Source of the DNA: a virus
DNA: 24,360 nt
Direction: 5' to 3' (one strand)
IMG/VR virus record: IMGVR_UViG_3300030333_002896
Coordinates: 4,167-28,526 of that record
Of this stretch, positions 1 through 9,200 are shown in pieces (the stretch's first letter is position 1; each line of letters starts with the position of its first letter). The translations under genes were made by a program, and so were the position numbers. The notes under the pieces were generated by a model. It saw only the letters and a list, made by a program, of their open reading frames with translations. It ran no database searches and was not told the origin of the DNA.

Positions 1-3000
1 AATCGCTTCCGATTCTTCTTTAACATATTGTTCATAACCTTCTCTTGATATATCACGATCTATCCCTTCCATAAATTCTTGATCTTCTTTATAATATTGT
101 TCAAAAGATTTTATTTGAGGTATCTGTTTCTGCCATTGTATCTGATCTACATTTTGTCTTAGATCGTTTTTCCATCTATCTATTTGTTGGTTGGAAGTAG
201 TCCAGGCAATGCGATCAAAGTTATTATCACTGGCGTGGCGTAGCATTCTTTTCATTATTAGTTCTATCCAGCCGTTACCTTTGAATGGAGCGTTGGGAAC
301 TTTGCTTATATTTAAATTTTTTAAAGCATCTTGAATAGCACTTTTTTCTGTTGTAAACACACCACTCGCACTACCACCAGATGGATTTTTGATTTGATAT
401 CTATTACCACCAGAATAGCTATCAAGATTCTTATCACTATCAAGAGCTTGTTCTAAAATTTTATACTCTCCACTGGCTTTCCATTTTTTTACAGTATAGC
501 CCTCTGGTAATTCTGTTAATTTTTCCTTATACCCTTTTTCTCGCCCTTTTGTGTGCCAATCGGACTGAAGCTCTTCTATGAATAAAATACGCTCACCAGT
601 AGGTGATATGCGGGTATTAAAGCGGACATGAGCTAAGATATTTGGTTCATCGTAGTGACTTGTTATAAAATCATCTTTTGATTTAGGTAACGTCAACAAC
701 AATTCACGATAATCTTCTTTTTCTCCAGGAAGCTGATAGGATGAATATTGAGTTGCTTCTGATGATACACTACCAATAACTTGTTTTACATCATCTTCTG
801 TAGCAACTCCTCTTTCTAATATTCCCGAAAGAGATTTATACCCCATATACTGATCAGTATCAATTCTTTGAATTGTGATATTACCACTTTCAGCAAACCA
901 TAAATTATCCTTGTAGCTAATATATTCTTTATCTTTATTCTTATAATATTTAAAATCAGAATATGTACCATCTTCAACAAATTCTAAAGTTTCACCATCG
1001 TCTAAAGCATTTCCTGGCGTTTCATCTGGATATGCTGGATCGAGCTGTTCAAACATTTTAATAAATTCATCTTTTGATAATGACTTTTCTTCATCCAAAG
1101 TATAAGATTCACCAAGCGTAACATCTTTGATCTCGATCTTGTTTGCCTGGATCCATTCCTGGAGTTCTTCTTTGGTAATCTTCAGCTTACCTTTTAATAA
1201 GGATTCCAGATCTAACCATTCAATTTCAGGAGAATTATTTGTAGCTTTATTTAACCAGTTAATAACAGACTGGCTTTTCATCGTGGGTGGAAATTTATCT
1301 GTAACTACTCGTTCTGCTTTAGAGTAGAAAGTTGGTGCTATGCGATAGGAAGGTTTTGGTTTAGCTTTTAGCTGTTTTTGGAGCTTGTCTCTATCGGCTT
1401 TTCGGCTGTAGAAATCTGGTAAGAACTTATTGAACGTCTTTGGGAGACTTTTGTTGGTCTTACTTTGGTAGTCTTGGACAATTTTAATAAATCTTTCACG
1501 AGCTTTTTCTCGGCTGGATTCATCTGTGATAAATCTAAATTGTCCATTTTCTTCTGAATAGTTTTCATAATTATACTTTTCCGCTATTGCGTGTATGAAG
1601 TTAACATCAATATCTCCAAAGTTCCACAATAAAATATCTTGTTTATTTCCTCTGGATCGTATTGTTTTATTTTGTACACCTAATTTTGTTAATGCACCTT
1701 TTAAAGTTTTAAGATTTGTTTTTGGTATTGTTATTTTTAATAAAGAATCTTTTCCATCTGGATCACCAATAAATGTTGTAACATCAATTTGATTAAACAT
1801 CAGTCCAGTTAATGCTCCACGATATTCTAAAACTTCTGAATCTTGTTTACCAAAAAATCTGGTAACCATTGATGGTTCGTCACCGTATTCTTCTGTAAAA
1901 CCTACAGAGCTTCTGGTAGCTGTACCTAATCCCAATTCTTCATCTAACTGAGATACAAACTGCCTGGCTTTAAATTGTCTTTCTCCTTCACTGCGATCAA
2001 CAGCTTCTTCTGGTGTTATAGTATCAGTTTCTCGGCTAAAAAATTGATAGTCGGGGTTAGGTGTGCCTGTAAAAACATCTTGCCCTATTTCAGCCATTTC
2101 CATTAATTGCTTTGAAACATTACTTTCATCTGCTGTCATCATAAAATTTGTTTGCGTGACCATCATCCCCCAGTTCTTTTTTCTCATATCTGTATCGGGA
2201 AGATCTGCTATTAAATCATCAATTGGGATTGGTTCTTTTAATTCTACTAATGTGTCAAATATTTGCTCTGCTGGATATACATCGTGTTTTTTAAAACGAT
2301 CTTTACCAGTACGAATTTCTTTTAATGTACCTACATAAATAATTTTACGTCTTAATTGTGGTGAATCTGGCTCTGCATTATCTAATGCAATTTGAGTAAG
2401 ATTAATTTTTTCTTTTTTATCTTTCTTTGCTTTGTTTTTATTTGCTTCTTGTATCTCTTTATTTACAATACCAGATATAACTTGAACATTGTTATCATTT
2501 TCTTTTAAAAGTTTATTTAATCTGCGTTTACCAATTGCTTTAGCTAATTTTTCTTTTACTCTATTTTGAAATGATGGATTAGCAAGTTGGCTACCTTTAA
2601 TATCATCGTAAGCAATAACAGCAACTGTATTAAAACCTTCTCTACCATTTTTAACTAATTTCGTTGCACCCGCTTTTGATAATTGGAATCCTTGAAAGTT
2701 TTCAGTATATCGTAAGCCAAATGGATTTAACTTACCATCAAGATCCCTGGCTACCATATCCGCACCAATAACAAACACACCCACAGGATCAACTTTACCT
2801 ACCTCACTAATACGATATGTAACGCTACCGTCTGGAGTAGCCTTACGACCTTCTGCTTTTGCTACTTGCTGAACCTTCTTAGCTTGTTTAACCTTTTTCC
2901 CTACAGTTTTAAAGTCTGTAGCTTGTTCTAATTTTTGTATTAAAGATTCGGGAACCTTGCCTTCACGAATTGCTTTACGAAGTCTGAAGGAGTCTCTAAG

Positions 3001-4803
3001 GATGAGTTTAGCTTGTGCAACAAAGCGGTTAAATACATCTCGGAGTCTGGCACCGATGGATTGATGGACTTTTCCTTGTGTCGCAAAGCGTACCGCCATT
3101 GAACTGAACCATTCTTGATTACTTTCTCCTGTGTCTGCTTCTCCTGTTGCTTCGTGATAATTTTTTCTTTCTTCTGTAATTTCATTTTCAAATTCCTCTC
3201 CTCTATTTTCTACTTCTGCATTATAAAATACCTCTGACATTTCTTCACTAACTGCAACAAATTCATCTGCCATACGGTCTGTTGTACCCGCTGTTGATAT
3301 GCGGATCACACCACCAGATGTACGCCCTACAACCATTAGATTTTCTGGATTTGCATCTTCACTAATACCGTGTTCTGTTAGTATTTCTTTTACTCGTTCA
3401 TCACTAAGCTCTTCATCTTTAATCTCATCAGCCAGTGTACGATCTAAATATTCACGCTCTATTGTAACGCCAGACTCTGACTCTGCCTTACTAATCAGCT
3501 TCCCTACAAAATCAGTTCCTTCTTTTTGTTGCTGTTTAATATTCATCTCTGATGCAAGTTTGCGTACATCTTGTTCTGTCTCTATTGCATCAACACGGCT
3601 TTGTAATTCATCTGCTTCTTGTTGTTGTGCTTCTAATTGTTTACGCTGACTGCGTACTTGGATCGCTGTAGGAGCAGATAATGCACCACCAGATCCCGCA
3701 CCAACAATATAACTATCTATAGCACCTTCAAAAAGCTCACGATTGGGATCTTCTCCAGTTAGCTGTGCATTTAAATTTTGCATTACCGTAGTAGCAAATT
3801 CTTCCCATCCTTCTTGATTCATTGCTTTTGGTACAATATATCTACTTGTTTTATCCTGGAATGTTTTCTTTATTGTCTCTTTTAATACTTCATCACCTTC
3901 TTTACGCCCAATAGTTCTTGCAAGGTCACTACGCACTTTTTTAAGTGTACGCCCAATACCAGCAGATCCCATTTGTTCAAATACACCTTCTGATAAACCA
4001 TCAACTAAAGCATTTAAAATTCGAGTATCATCAGCCATTTCTGGCATTTCTTCTAACAAGGTCGCATTCTTTGAGCCACCAGTTACCGCAGTAACAATTG
4101 GCACCATTACTTTAGGGGCTAAACCATAATATCCACCAGCCATAATAGAAGCAGTAACGGGAATAGATTCAACAATACTTGAAACAGTAAGTCCTAATGC
4201 ATCTACAATATTACCTTCTTTTATATAATCAGTTATTCCTTGATCATATCTGGTGTTTTGTTCACGGTAATGATCTGCCTGTTCCTTGTAATATGTTGCT
4301 ACTGGATTGTTAATTAAAAACTCTTCCATTTCCCTGGTGCCACTATCCATAAACTCTAAACCAGGTATTTTAGCTAATCCTTTTTGCGGTAAAGATGCTA
4401 AACTATAAATGAATCCAGGAGCCGTAGCTAAACCGTGTCCTAACCGTGCTGATCCAGAAGCAAGTGATTCGTATAATGTTTCTGAAAATGGTTGTTTTTT
4501 TTCTTGTTGATTTTTAACAGGACTATACTCTTGCATAGGTCTGCTAATATTGCCACCACGCACCCCACGATCAAAATATCCAGGATCATACGTTTTATCA
4601 AGTACAGAACGCTGAACCTCTGGAGATTCATTTTCAATCTGCTTTTCTACTTTATTGATACTCCCAAGAACTTTATCTGGTTCTTCAGAAGTTATAATAG
4701 CTTCCTGGCGTTTACGTTCAAGCTCCAGGTCTTGCTGTGCTTGATCTAATAAATCATCAATGTAATTACGAGGTAATTGTTGTGGAGCAAATGGATCAGC
4801 CAT
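1..4803 (-). CDS. Giant multidomain ('large polyvalent') phage protein, 3' end outside window
   Basis: The frame is open from ATG at 4803 to the window edge, giving 1601 codons with no stop, so the C-terminus is missing. It starts in a TAATG overlap with the upstream gene. Seen: a Gly/Ala-rich hydrophobic stretch near residues 200-238, a second near 361-381, then a Gln/Glu-rich coiled-coil-like stretch to about 421. From about residue 1150 there is a block I recognise from very large phage proteins: PTFYSKAERVV, then LPG..EDYRELLLTLP, EELQSDWHTKG (Q1413, D1415, W1416, H1417), then a WIELIMKRMLRHA segment (W1512) and FDRIAWTT. Such proteins commonly lie at the end of podovirus head/tail operons and are thought to enter the cell with the DNA; the function of this block is unknown to me. 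Inference: an internal virion/ejection protein whose hydrophobic segments may act on membranes. Domains between residues 430 and 1150 are not identified. The reading frame is certain; the role is not. Confidence 0.88.
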   Translation of the reverse strand, partial: MADPFAPQQLPRNYIDDLLDQAQQDLELERKRQEAIITSEEPDKVLGSINKVEKQIENESPEVQRSVLDKTYDPGYFDRGVRGGNISRPMQEYSPVKNQQEKKQPFSETLYESLASGSARLGHGLATAPGFIYSLASLPQKGLAKIPGLEFMDSGTREMEEFLINNPVATYYKEQADHYREQNTRYDQGITDYIKEGNIVDALGLTVSSIVESIPVTASIMAGGYYGLAPKVMVPIVTAVTGGSKNATLLEEMPEMADDTRILNALVDGLSEGVFEQMGSAGIGRTLKKVRSDLARTIGRKEGDEVLKETIKKTFQDKTSRYIVPKAMNQEGWEEFATTVMQNLNAQLTGEDPNRELFEGAIDSYIVGAGSGGALSAPTAIQVRSQRKQLEAQQQEADELQSRVDAIETEQDVRKLASEMNIKQQQKEGTDFVGKLISKAESESGVTIEREYLDRTLADEIKDEELSDERVKEILTEHGISEDANPENLMVVGRTSGGVIRISTAGTTDRMADEFVAVSEEMSEVFYNAEVENRGEEFENEITEERKNYHEATGEADTGESNQEWFSSMAVRFATQGKVHQSIGARLRDVFNRFVAQAKLILRDSFRLRKAIREGKVPESLIQKLEQATDFKTVGKKVKQAKKVQQVAKAEGRKATPDGSVTYRISEVGKVDPVGVFVIGADMVARDLDGKLNPFGLRYTENFQGFQLSKAGATKLVKNGREGFNTVAVIAYDDIKGSQLANPSFQNRVKEKLAKAIGKRRLNKLLKENDNNVQVISGIVNKEIQEANKNKAKKDKKEKINLTQIALDNAEPDSPQLRRKIIYVGTLKEIRTGKDRFKKHDVYPAEQIFDTLVELKEPIPIDDLIADLPDTDMRKKNWGMMVTQTNFMMTADESNVSKQLMEMAEIGQDVFTGTPNPDYQFFSRETDTITPEEAVDRSEGERQFKARQFVSQLDEELGLGTATRSSVGFTEEYGDEPSMVTRFFGKQDSEVLEYRGALTGLMFNQIDVTTFIGDPDGKDSLLKITIPKTNLKTLKGALTKLGVQNKTIRSRGNKQDILLWNFGDIDVNFIHAIAEKYNYENYSEENGQFRFITDESSREKARERFIKIVQDYQSKTNKSLPKTFNKFLPDFYSRKADRDKLQKQLKAKPKPSYRIAPTFYSKAERVVTDKFPPTMKSQSVINWLNKATNNSPEIEWLDLESLLKGKLKITKEELQEWIQANKIEIKDVTLGESYTLDEEKSLSKDEFIKMFEQLDPAYPDETPGNALDDGETLEFVEDGTYSDFKYYKNKDKEYISYKDNLWFAESGNITIQRIDTDQYMGYKSLSGILERGVATEDDVKQVIGSVSSEATQYSSYQLPGEKEDYRELLLTLPKSKDDFITSHYDEPNILAHVRFNTRISPTGERILFIEELQSDWHTKGREKGYKEKLTELPEGYTVKKWKASGEYKILEQALDSDKNLDSYSGGNRYQIKNPSGGSASGVFTTEKSAIQDALKNLNISKVPNAPFKGNGWIELIMKRMLRHASDNNFDRIAWTTSNQQIDRWKNDLRQNVDQIQWQKQIPQIKSFEQYYKEDQEFMEGIDRDISREGYEQYVKEESEAI

Positions 4804-5417
4804 TATTTACCATATTTTTTTTCAACATATTCTTCAAGTGCTAATCGTGTTAAATATTCTGCTTTTTTAGGATCTACGCCAGGTCGAAAAAATACTTTAC
4901 TTAATTCCTCTGCTTTATTATTTATATCTTTCTCAATCATAGATTGTCTTTGTGCGTTTTTAAAAGATATGCCTTTTTTTGTTGCTTGTTGTGATATGGT
5001 TAAATCTTTTCTTATTTGATCCATTCTATCTTTCGCTATTCTTGTCGGAGTACCTGGGGATCCTTTTGTATCATCAATATAATCAGCAGAACTCATATAC
5101 ATACTCATAGCATCTTTATTCCCCCGTACATCTCTTGCACGATTTACTGGTGGGAAATCTGATGGATACAACGGCTCACCAGATGTTGTTGCAATACTTC
5201 CTCTGGCTTTTTTTAATTCGCTTAATAAACGAGTCTCTGCTTCTGCTCCAGTTTCCGCTTCTTTCTTTTGAGCTTCTTCAAACTTTTTTGTTTCCAGTGC
5301 TATTTGCTTCTCACGCTTTTTCTTCGTTAAGTCTTTTGCGTATTGCTGTTCAGCAATTTTTTTTGATGAATCACTTAATGATTTTAAAAATTTTAAACCA
5401 TCTATTTTTTCAGCCAT
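4803..5417 (-). CDS. Probable internal/minor virion protein, coiled-coil rich
   Basis: This 204-residue protein is not recognised by family. The N-terminal third (about residues 1-75) is rich in Lys, Glu, Ala and Gln in a heptad-like pattern and should form a long charged helix or coiled coil. The middle is polar with Pro and Gly, and the C-terminus is helical and charged. There is no signal peptide or membrane segment. AGGAG lies 6 bases before the ATG at 5417, and the stop codon TAG of the upstream gene sits inside that site, so translation is probably coupled. It ends in a TAATG overlap with the giant protein. Position between the nozzle gene and the giant ejection-type gene suggests a small internal core protein or a chaperone for its neighbour; this is inference from order only. 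Confidence 0.8.
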   Translation of the reverse strand: MAEKIDGLKFLKSLSDSSKKIAEQQYAKDLTKKKREKQIALETKKFEEAQKKEAETGAEAETRLLSELKKARGSIATTSGEPLYPSDFPPVNRARDVRGNKDAMSMYMSSADYIDDTKGSPGTPTRIAKDRMDQIRKDLTISQQATKKGISFKNAQRQSMIEKDINNKAEELSKVFFRPGVDPKKAEYLTRLALEEYVEKKYGK

Positions 5418-5426
5418 TTTTTACTC

Positions 5427-6233
5427 CTATATAAATAAATCTGGATATAATTGTTTTGCAATTTCATACAGTTTTTGTCTTTCTGCATCGGTAGTACCCT
5501 TTGCAATAAACTCCATAGCTTTTTGCCTATTTCCATCTATTGATTTTGCATCATTTTCTAATTGAGCAATGGATTTTACTGTACCACCTGGTGAAGATGG
5601 ATCTAATCCACCAGTATATCTTTTTTGACCGCTTGGTGTCATATAGCTTCTTACATTTTCAATACCATATTTATTCACCGCATCGGTGTAACTTTGGCTA
5701 CTTGCAGTTGCATCTGCTTTCTGATCCATCGCTAATTTTTCTGCTTGTTGTGCCCTTGCTCCAGAAATACCACTTGCAGTATCAAGCCCAGCAGTAACCA
5801 TACCAATCCCCGCCTGTCTACGTTCTGCCTTGTCTTGATCGACTGCTCTGGCATAATCAAGTTTGGCTTGTCTTTTTGCTCTTTCTTCATCAACATACAT
5901 TCCTTTTGCTGTATCCGATACCGTTCTACGAACATCATTCTGAGCTTCTCTTAGCCCACGCTTTACAGCAACAGAATCCTGGATTCCTCGATTGATAAAG
6001 CTACCCATATATTTATTGGTGGTTGCATCTGCTTGTCTACTTGCTACATTGCCAACTCTATTTAATATAGTCTTTTCTGCTCCTGGACTTAGCATTCCTT
6101 CTTTTCCCGCATATTTTAACTGCCTACCATAAGCAGTGCTTCCAAATTTTGGGCTTAATAATCGTGAACCAGACTTAATCATCTGAGAACCGCCTTTTAA
6201 TAAAATTCCTAATGTTACTGGATCTATTGCCAT
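5427..6233 (-). CDS. Probable internal virion / DNA ejection protein
   Basis: This 268-residue protein begins MAIDPVTLGILLKGG, a short hydrophobic Gly-rich start seen in many podovirus internal proteins. It is followed by a long Ala/Arg/Gln-rich helical region (about 60-180) and a polar C-terminal part with a Gly/Pro/Ser linker near 205-220. A second mildly hydrophobic Gly/Ala stretch lies at about 140-160. No catalytic motif was seen. GGAG of the ribosome site falls within the last codons of the nozzle gene, 4 bases upstream. Between the nozzle gene and two further internal-protein candidates, the place corresponds to the internal core genes of T7- or P22-like phages. Family membership is inferred from composition and order, not from a motif. 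Confidence 0.8.
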   Translation of the reverse strand: MAIDPVTLGILLKGGSQMIKSGSRLLSPKFGSTAYGRQLKYAGKEGMLSPGAEKTILNRVGNVASRQADATTNKYMGSFINRGIQDSVAVKRGLREAQNDVRRTVSDTAKGMYVDEERAKRQAKLDYARAVDQDKAERRQAGIGMVTAGLDTASGISGARAQQAEKLAMDQKADATASSQSYTDAVNKYGIENVRSYMTPSGQKRYTGGLDPSSPGGTVKSIAQLENDAKSIDGNRQKAMEFIAKGTTDAERQKLYEIAKQLYPDLFI

Positions 6234-6237
6234 AATT

Positions 6238-9200
6238 TTACTCCATTTCGATTTGCAGTCTTTCTAATGTAAACGCATTGGTACTTGATGCGGTAGAAAG
6301 TTCAATTTCAAATTTCTTTGCGTACCGTTTGATAGGGAACCGTACAATTCCGCCATCGGCTGTGATTGATTTTGTAAATGAGGCACTTCCCGCCCCATCT
6401 AAGTATAAGTTATAGGTAAGTGTGTCTGTACCAACAAACTGCACAGTACCATACCTTAAAAGGCGTTTACGGTGTAGATCTAAGGGGAATTTCTTTGACT
6501 TCCATTTTGATGTAGATGCATTTGCCGTATCAAACTTAATTATTTTATTATTGGTTTTATCGTAGTCCATTGGGCTACCATTTTCATCATAAGCAAGAAG
6601 GTCTAATACTCCCGTTCCCATATCAATTTTTCGCCAAGTTTGTTTTACATAATTATACGCCCAAACCACTTGCGTAGAGGACACCATCCATTTATAAATG
6701 ATTTCTTGCCGTTCTGAATCAAAAATGCCTTTGATTGCTGTTTTGTCGGTAGCCAACATAAACTGATCATCAATTGCATCAGTCACTTTATCCATCACTG
6801 TTGGAGTTGCGGTAGAACTTGCGGACATATTTGAAGTGATTCTATAAATACCATCGTGATATACAAAATAAATACTATCGTGTACTTCAACCATTCCTTC
6901 AAATGCTACGTTTCCTATGTTATGTTTAGACTCTACAATTGACCAGGACGAAGGATTAACAGGATCGCTGAGATTTAAAATAAAGATTGCCTGGGGTTTA
7001 AAGACCACGAGCCTTCCAAAGATCTCTGCAAGTCCTGTTATTGCTCCACCTTCACGGTCATCAAACTGAATAACATTGCTCACTGGTCTGGTATCGAATT
7101 GATTGATCTCACTATATGCCACCCAGTCATTACGTTCTTCATTCTCATCACCAATATCTAAAAATATATTTCCTAAAAAGAGTCTGCTTTTTACCATTTT
7201 TGCATAACGACCATTCACCCTGGTGGATACAACTGCTTCTCCCCAATGTTCTCCTAATGAGGTTAAACCATCATCGGTAATTTTAATTGTGTATTTATTT
7301 GTTGCTGTATTTTTTATTGTAAGTGTTCCGCCTAATTTCCCTTCATCAAATCCATTACCAGCGGGTAAATTTTTATTTGATTTAAAATGAAAAAAGTTTC
7401 CGTGTGCATTATAAGTGCTTACATCACTTATTTTAAACACACCATTATCATCTGTCTCAATATAGTTCCCAGCAAGTCCTGTTGTTGTAATATCATGGCT
7501 ACTGGCATCTCTCCAAGAATCAAAATCTATATTATCTTCTGCACTATTAGGTGAAACAAGGGGAATCATAAACCCAGCCTTATGAGATCCATAAGCACCA
7601 GAGCTGTGTACTGAAGATTTATTCCCCCCGCCTGTATTATCTTGCCTATCCCAGGAACTACCAAGTTTACGATAAAAACTCCAACTACTATTCCACCTGG
7701 TTGCAGTAAATGCCTTATTTACTTTAACCATATACCAGTTCGTATTGGTCGCTGTAATTGATCTAAATTCTGTATATTGTTTATGTTCAGTTGCAGTAGT
7801 CGCTGGAGATCCTTGTGCCCTGGTAAGTGTTACAGTATTTGCACTTGTATTAATACTGGATACTGTTACTCGCTCAACTGGTTCATCATCATTTGTACTA
7901 CTTCCCCCAGAATTAACTAAAGAGCTATGTGTTTTAGTCCCTAAAAAATAATCAGTTCCATTTGATAAACTTGATGCATTTGTTACTGCGACATTTGTTG
8001 TCGCTGATGAAGTTATATCTGCACTAAGCTCCGCACCCGTTAGTGCATATCCCTGTATCGGTGTAATATCTTGCGTTAATTTACGCTTCCAATTTCCACC
8101 AACTTTTAAAGCGTAACTACCTTCATCACTATTAATAGCAGTTAAGTTTGCACTGCTATCGTGTGATAAATACCCATTAGAATCATAAATATAAACTGTG
8201 TGATCAGTGTTATAATGCATCTCCATAAATTTATCTGTTGTGCTTTGCGTTTCTGCTTCTCGAATAAAATTAAACTCTTGAATCTTTTTGTACGTTTCCC
8301 ATACACCATTATATCGATTAGCACGGTACAAATTAAATCCTGTAATTCGCTTGTTTATCGTTGCAAAATCAATATCAATTGGAATAATTATTTTACTTTT
8401 AGAAATATCTACTACAGTTGGAGCTGGAGAAACCCCACTACCCGCCACAGAAATAGCAACTTGCTCTTTCGATTCCTCTAATAAAGTTTCTTGGGTACCA
8501 TCAAACACGGCTGTTACATTATATCGTATTTCATCTGAATCTCTTAATTCATCTGTTGTTTCAATATACCCCATGTCATCTGATATTGTAAAAGAATTAG
8601 TTAGTACATTACTATAGGCATAGAATCCTGGAGCAATCGTTACCCCTTCATTCATTAATTTTCGATCAATATAACCCAGCCAAATACCGTTAGCACTATT
8701 AGATCCCACTGTGGCAATATCCCCAGGAAGTACCCGTATACTGTCTGAGAAAGGAACAATAGGATTTCGCTGTGCTTTGTGGTAATGTGCCCCAATTGTA
8801 TACTTATCGTTTAAATTTGTCCATTTATAGTCACAACTTCCAGATCCGCCCCAAGAACCAGAACCCCATCCAATATCGGTAAACCTATTTAGCTGTGCCC
8901 TGGTGTCGTTGTTAAGCTCAACACATTCAACCCCATACACCATCATATACGCTTTTGCGTGTTCAAAAAAATAATTTCCACTGGAAAATCCTGTTACCAC
9001 ATCATCAAAGCAAGTTGGGTTCCATCCCTTAAATGTATCATTAGCGTGATTATTCATACTTAATGGTGTTTTATCTACAGGTACTCGATATACTCTTCCG
9101 TGCTGAATTACAGTTGGGCTACCCGATGTAAAATCATTTGTCCCAACTATAAGATATTTAACACCAGAAGGATTGCGATAAGCGTGTTTTAAAAAAGTAA

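Noticed and set aside
2940-3191. Minus-strand frames inside the giant gene (also 1368-1568 and 4440-4637)
   Set aside because: They are alternative frames within an uninterrupted 1601-codon gene with recognisable motifs; no independent start signals.
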